A stretch of 7,459 nt of DNA from Candidatus Halarchaeoplasma halalkaliphilum (lineage in GTDB: Archaea; Thermoplasmatota; Thermoplasmata; Halarchaeoplasmatales; Halarchaeoplasmataceae), in NCBI GenBank assembly GCA_007133925.1, contig SLLU01000004.1, positions 1 to 7,459 on the forward strand, read 5' to 3'. Each line of letters starts with the position of its first letter. Position 1 is the first letter of the stretch. Shown here in pieces: positions 6,620-7,459 of the stretch. The translations under genes and the position numbers were made by a program. Under the pieces are notes generated by a model. The model saw only the letters and a program-made list of their open reading frames with translations, was not told the DNA's origin and did no database searches.

Positions 6620-7057
6620 TCAGTCTTCCAAGAGGTCTTTCAAACGGAGTTTTGTCTGATCCAGGACGGGATAGGGAGAATGCATGGGTATCTCGGATGA
6701 GAGGTAAAATACGTGTTCGAAATCACCGTTCAAACCGTCCATCATGATCCCGGCCACCGATTCCGGGGAACCTCCGGATATATCGAGTATCCTCTTACCC
6801 GATGCGCCTGGGGATAGGAAGTTTGCTATGTCTCTCCTGGCCAGCTCGAAGGTTGTTATCTCCTTGAAAGTTAGCGTGGCATCTACACCGTATGTTGATA
6901 TCAACCATCTCACGTTGTCCTCGAATGATTTAGGGTAGGGTCCACGGTGGAGTACCAGCACGTTATCCGGTACCAGATCCCTGCGAGTCATGATTGCCCA
7001 CAAGGCGTTGAGCGAACACCAATGGTCTCTTTCCAAAAGGCACACATATGTATTCAT
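6620..7057 (-). CDS. Stand-alone CARF-like (Rossmann-fold) sensor protein
   Basis: This 145-residue protein fits a single CARF-type Rossmann domain. A first strand NTYVCLLER is followed by helix SLNALWAIMTRRDLVP and a second strand NVLVLHRG. The key motif ILDISGGSPESVAGIM (90-105) corresponds to the D-x-(T/S)-G-G-(T/S) loop and helix typical of CARF domains, followed by strand FEHVFYLSSE. CARF domains bind cyclic oligoadenylate or other nucleotides and usually control a fused effector; here no effector is fused, and a PIN-like protein follows 5 nt downstream. Alternative readings are a ring-nuclease-like CARF protein that removes the signal, or a CARF regulator. An in-frame TAG directly precedes the ATG at 7057, so no longer start exists; no strong Shine-Dalgarno site is seen. 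No CRISPR array or cas gene lies in the window, so a CRISPR type III link is conjecture. Confidence 0.65.
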   Translation of the reverse strand: MNTYVCLLERDHWCSLNALWAIMTRRDLVPDNVLVLHRGPYPKSFEDNVRWLISTYGVDATLTFKEITTFELARRDIANFLSPGASGKRILDISGGSPESVAGIMMDGLNGDFEHVFYLSSEIPMHSPYPVLDQTKLRLKDLLED

Positions 7058-7147
7058 CTAGCTACCGTCCTATATGGTCACATCCCGCACCTTTATCCGG
7101 TAGCCAGGGATATGGCCATTTTATGGAGGTTAGAGAATCACATCAGG

Positions 7148-7154
7148 TATATAT
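7148..7154 (-). promoter_or_regulatory. Candidate TATA box of the CARF/PIN operon
   Basis: The minus strand reads CATATATACC across here. A start about 25 nt downstream would fall near 7124, giving a leader of roughly 67 nt before the ATG at 7057. No TATA-like sequence sits at the leaderless position (7081-7090), unlike the other promoters in the window. The element is self-complementary and could also serve the plus strand. Confidence 0.4.
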
Positions 7155-7161
7155 GCTTTGA

Positions 7162-7184
7162 GATGAGTCTTCAAAGACTACATC
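7162..7184. repeat. Interrupted palindrome upstream of the CARF promoter
   Basis: A perfect 14-bp core AGTCTT-CA-AAGACT (7166-7179) is flanked by GATG (7162-7165) and CATC (7181-7184), with one unpaired A at 7180. Ten base pairs of symmetry in 23 bases is operator-like. It lies just upstream of the candidate CARF TATA box, where an archaeal activator or repressor could bind. Confidence 0.45.
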
Positions 7185-7333
7185 ACCTTAGATTTTGTAA
7201 GCCGATATGGGTGGAGAGATGAATACTCTATCTTGAGCACGGATGTAAATTTTTCTTGATTGTATGAACCCTGTTAAGCTACCGATGTAGTGCATTTAAA
7301 GCAATCGAGGCATATCGGCTAATACAAGCTCGA

Positions 7334-7340
7334 TTTAATA
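7334..7340 (+). promoter_or_regulatory. Candidate TATA box of the rightward gene
   Basis: TTTAATA about 60 nt upstream of the ATG at 7400 would place transcription start near 7363. That leaves a leader of about 37 nt which begins almost exactly at the left arm of the hairpin. Confidence 0.4.
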
Positions 7341-7367
7341 CCTAACCTCGCCACATGAAAAGTTAAA

Positions 7368-7419
7368 AAGGTTACGTTTTGTTGCAATCGGTGATAATCA
7401 TGAAACAAAACGTAACCTT
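7368..7419. repeat. Perfect 16-bp inverted repeat enclosing the SD site and start codon
   Basis: The arms are 7368-7383 (AAGGTTACGTTTTGTT) and 7404-7419 (its exact reverse complement), with a 20-nt loop at 7384-7403. In RNA the left arm is in the 5' leader, the loop carries GGUGAU and the AUG at 7400, and the right arm is codons 2-7 of the gene. No mismatch occurs within the arms and symmetry ends sharply on both sides. It could be a translational control hairpin, a DNA-level operator, or a junction of a mobile element. Confidence 0.85.
7390..7395 (+). promoter_or_regulatory. Shine-Dalgarno site GGTGAT
   Basis: GGTGAT matches the archaeal anti-SD sequence and ends 4 nt before the ATG at 7400. 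It supports a real gene start there and lies in the loop of the inverted repeat. Confidence 0.6.
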
Positions 7420-7459
7420 CAGCATAGGTAATATCTCACTGGTAAATAAAGCTGACGAA
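7400..7459 (+). CDS. Start of an unidentified protein, truncated by window edge
   Basis: Twenty codons are visible and open to the end of the window: MKQNVTFSIGNISLV, then NKADE. A GGTGAT ribosome-binding site 4 nt upstream and a possible TATA box at 7334-7340 support a real start. Codons 2-7 form the right arm of the 16-bp inverted repeat. I do not recognise the family from 20 residues; the first strand-like segment would fit many proteins. It is divergent from the CARF/PIN operon, so it could belong to the same accessory region. Confidence 0.5.
   Translation, partial: MKQNVTFSIGNISLVNKADE

Larger units (their letters stand above)
7058..7399. other. AT-rich divergent intergenic region
   Basis: These 342 bases lie between the CARF-like gene (leftward) and a new rightward gene. 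I see no convincing protein gene: the open frame crossing it on the plus strand from 6947 is mostly antisense to the CARF gene. I see no tRNA and no CRISPR repeat series. It holds a TATA-like box and palindrome for the leftward operon, a TATA-like box and hairpin for the rightward gene, and a weak 10-bp inverted repeat (7200-7209 with 7311-7320). The sequence is visibly richer in A and T than the rest of the window. Confidence 0.6.

Noticed and set aside
6947..7222. 91-codon plus-strand open frame across the CARF gene start
   Set aside because: It is partly antisense to the CARF gene, has no ribosome-binding site at its start, and the protein resembles nothing I know.
7200..7320. 10-bp inverted repeat (7200-7209 and 7311-7320) as ends of a small mobile element
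   Set aside because: The arms are short, 101 bp apart, with no flanking target duplication and nothing coding between them; chance is a fair explanation.
7058..7399. CRISPR array near the CARF gene
   Set aside because: No regularly spaced repeat of 24 or more bases is present; only isolated short repeats such as GCAATCG occur twice.

Overview
The window looks archaeal, probably a euryarchaeote of the Thermoplasmatota type; that lineage guess rests on gene content and style, not on a database match. The evidence is an archaeal-type NAD kinase, an archaeal/eukaryotic-type tRNA methylthiotransferase, a PolB2-family polymerase homologue, Arg and Ile codons dominated by AGG/AGA and ATA, and three genes with a TATA-like box 24-33 nt upstream of the start codon, as expected for leaderless archaeal transcripts.

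Region 1 (1-2737) is housekeeping. The 3' part of the t6A37 methylthiotransferase gene converges (7-nt overlap) on queE, the 7-carboxy-7-deazaguanine synthase of the archaeosine/queuosine precursor pathway. queE diverges from nadK across a 78-bp gap that holds two back-to-back promoters and a 15-bp palindrome.

Region 2 (2770-5555) is a tight three-gene operon: a RadA/RecA-core protein with no P-loop and no Walker B Asp; a 104-residue protein beginning MGRSVPTYR; and a 692-residue B-family DNA polymerase homologue of the 'inactivated' PolB2 type. In the polymerase all three exonuclease motifs are broken and motif C reads HGIVDS instead of YGDTDS, but the motif A Asp and the second motif C Asp remain. 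The first gene appears leaderless; the next two overlap their predecessors and have Shine-Dalgarno sites. Together they look like a non-catalytic or weakly catalytic recombinase/polymerase complex for replication or DNA-damage tolerance.

Region 3 (5535-7057, minus strand) is a two-gene operon: a stand-alone CARF-like sensor (145 aa) followed 5 nt later by a 359-residue protein with a PIN-like nuclease core. The arrangement suggests a split sensor/effector pair, possibly responding to cyclic oligoadenylate or another nucleotide signal. No CRISPR array or cas gene is visible here.

Region 4 (7058-7459) is visibly more AT-rich. It holds the likely CARF promoter with an upstream palindrome, and then the start of a new plus-strand gene. 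That gene's leader and first codons form a perfect 16-bp inverted repeat, with the Shine-Dalgarno site and the start codon in the 20-nt loop.
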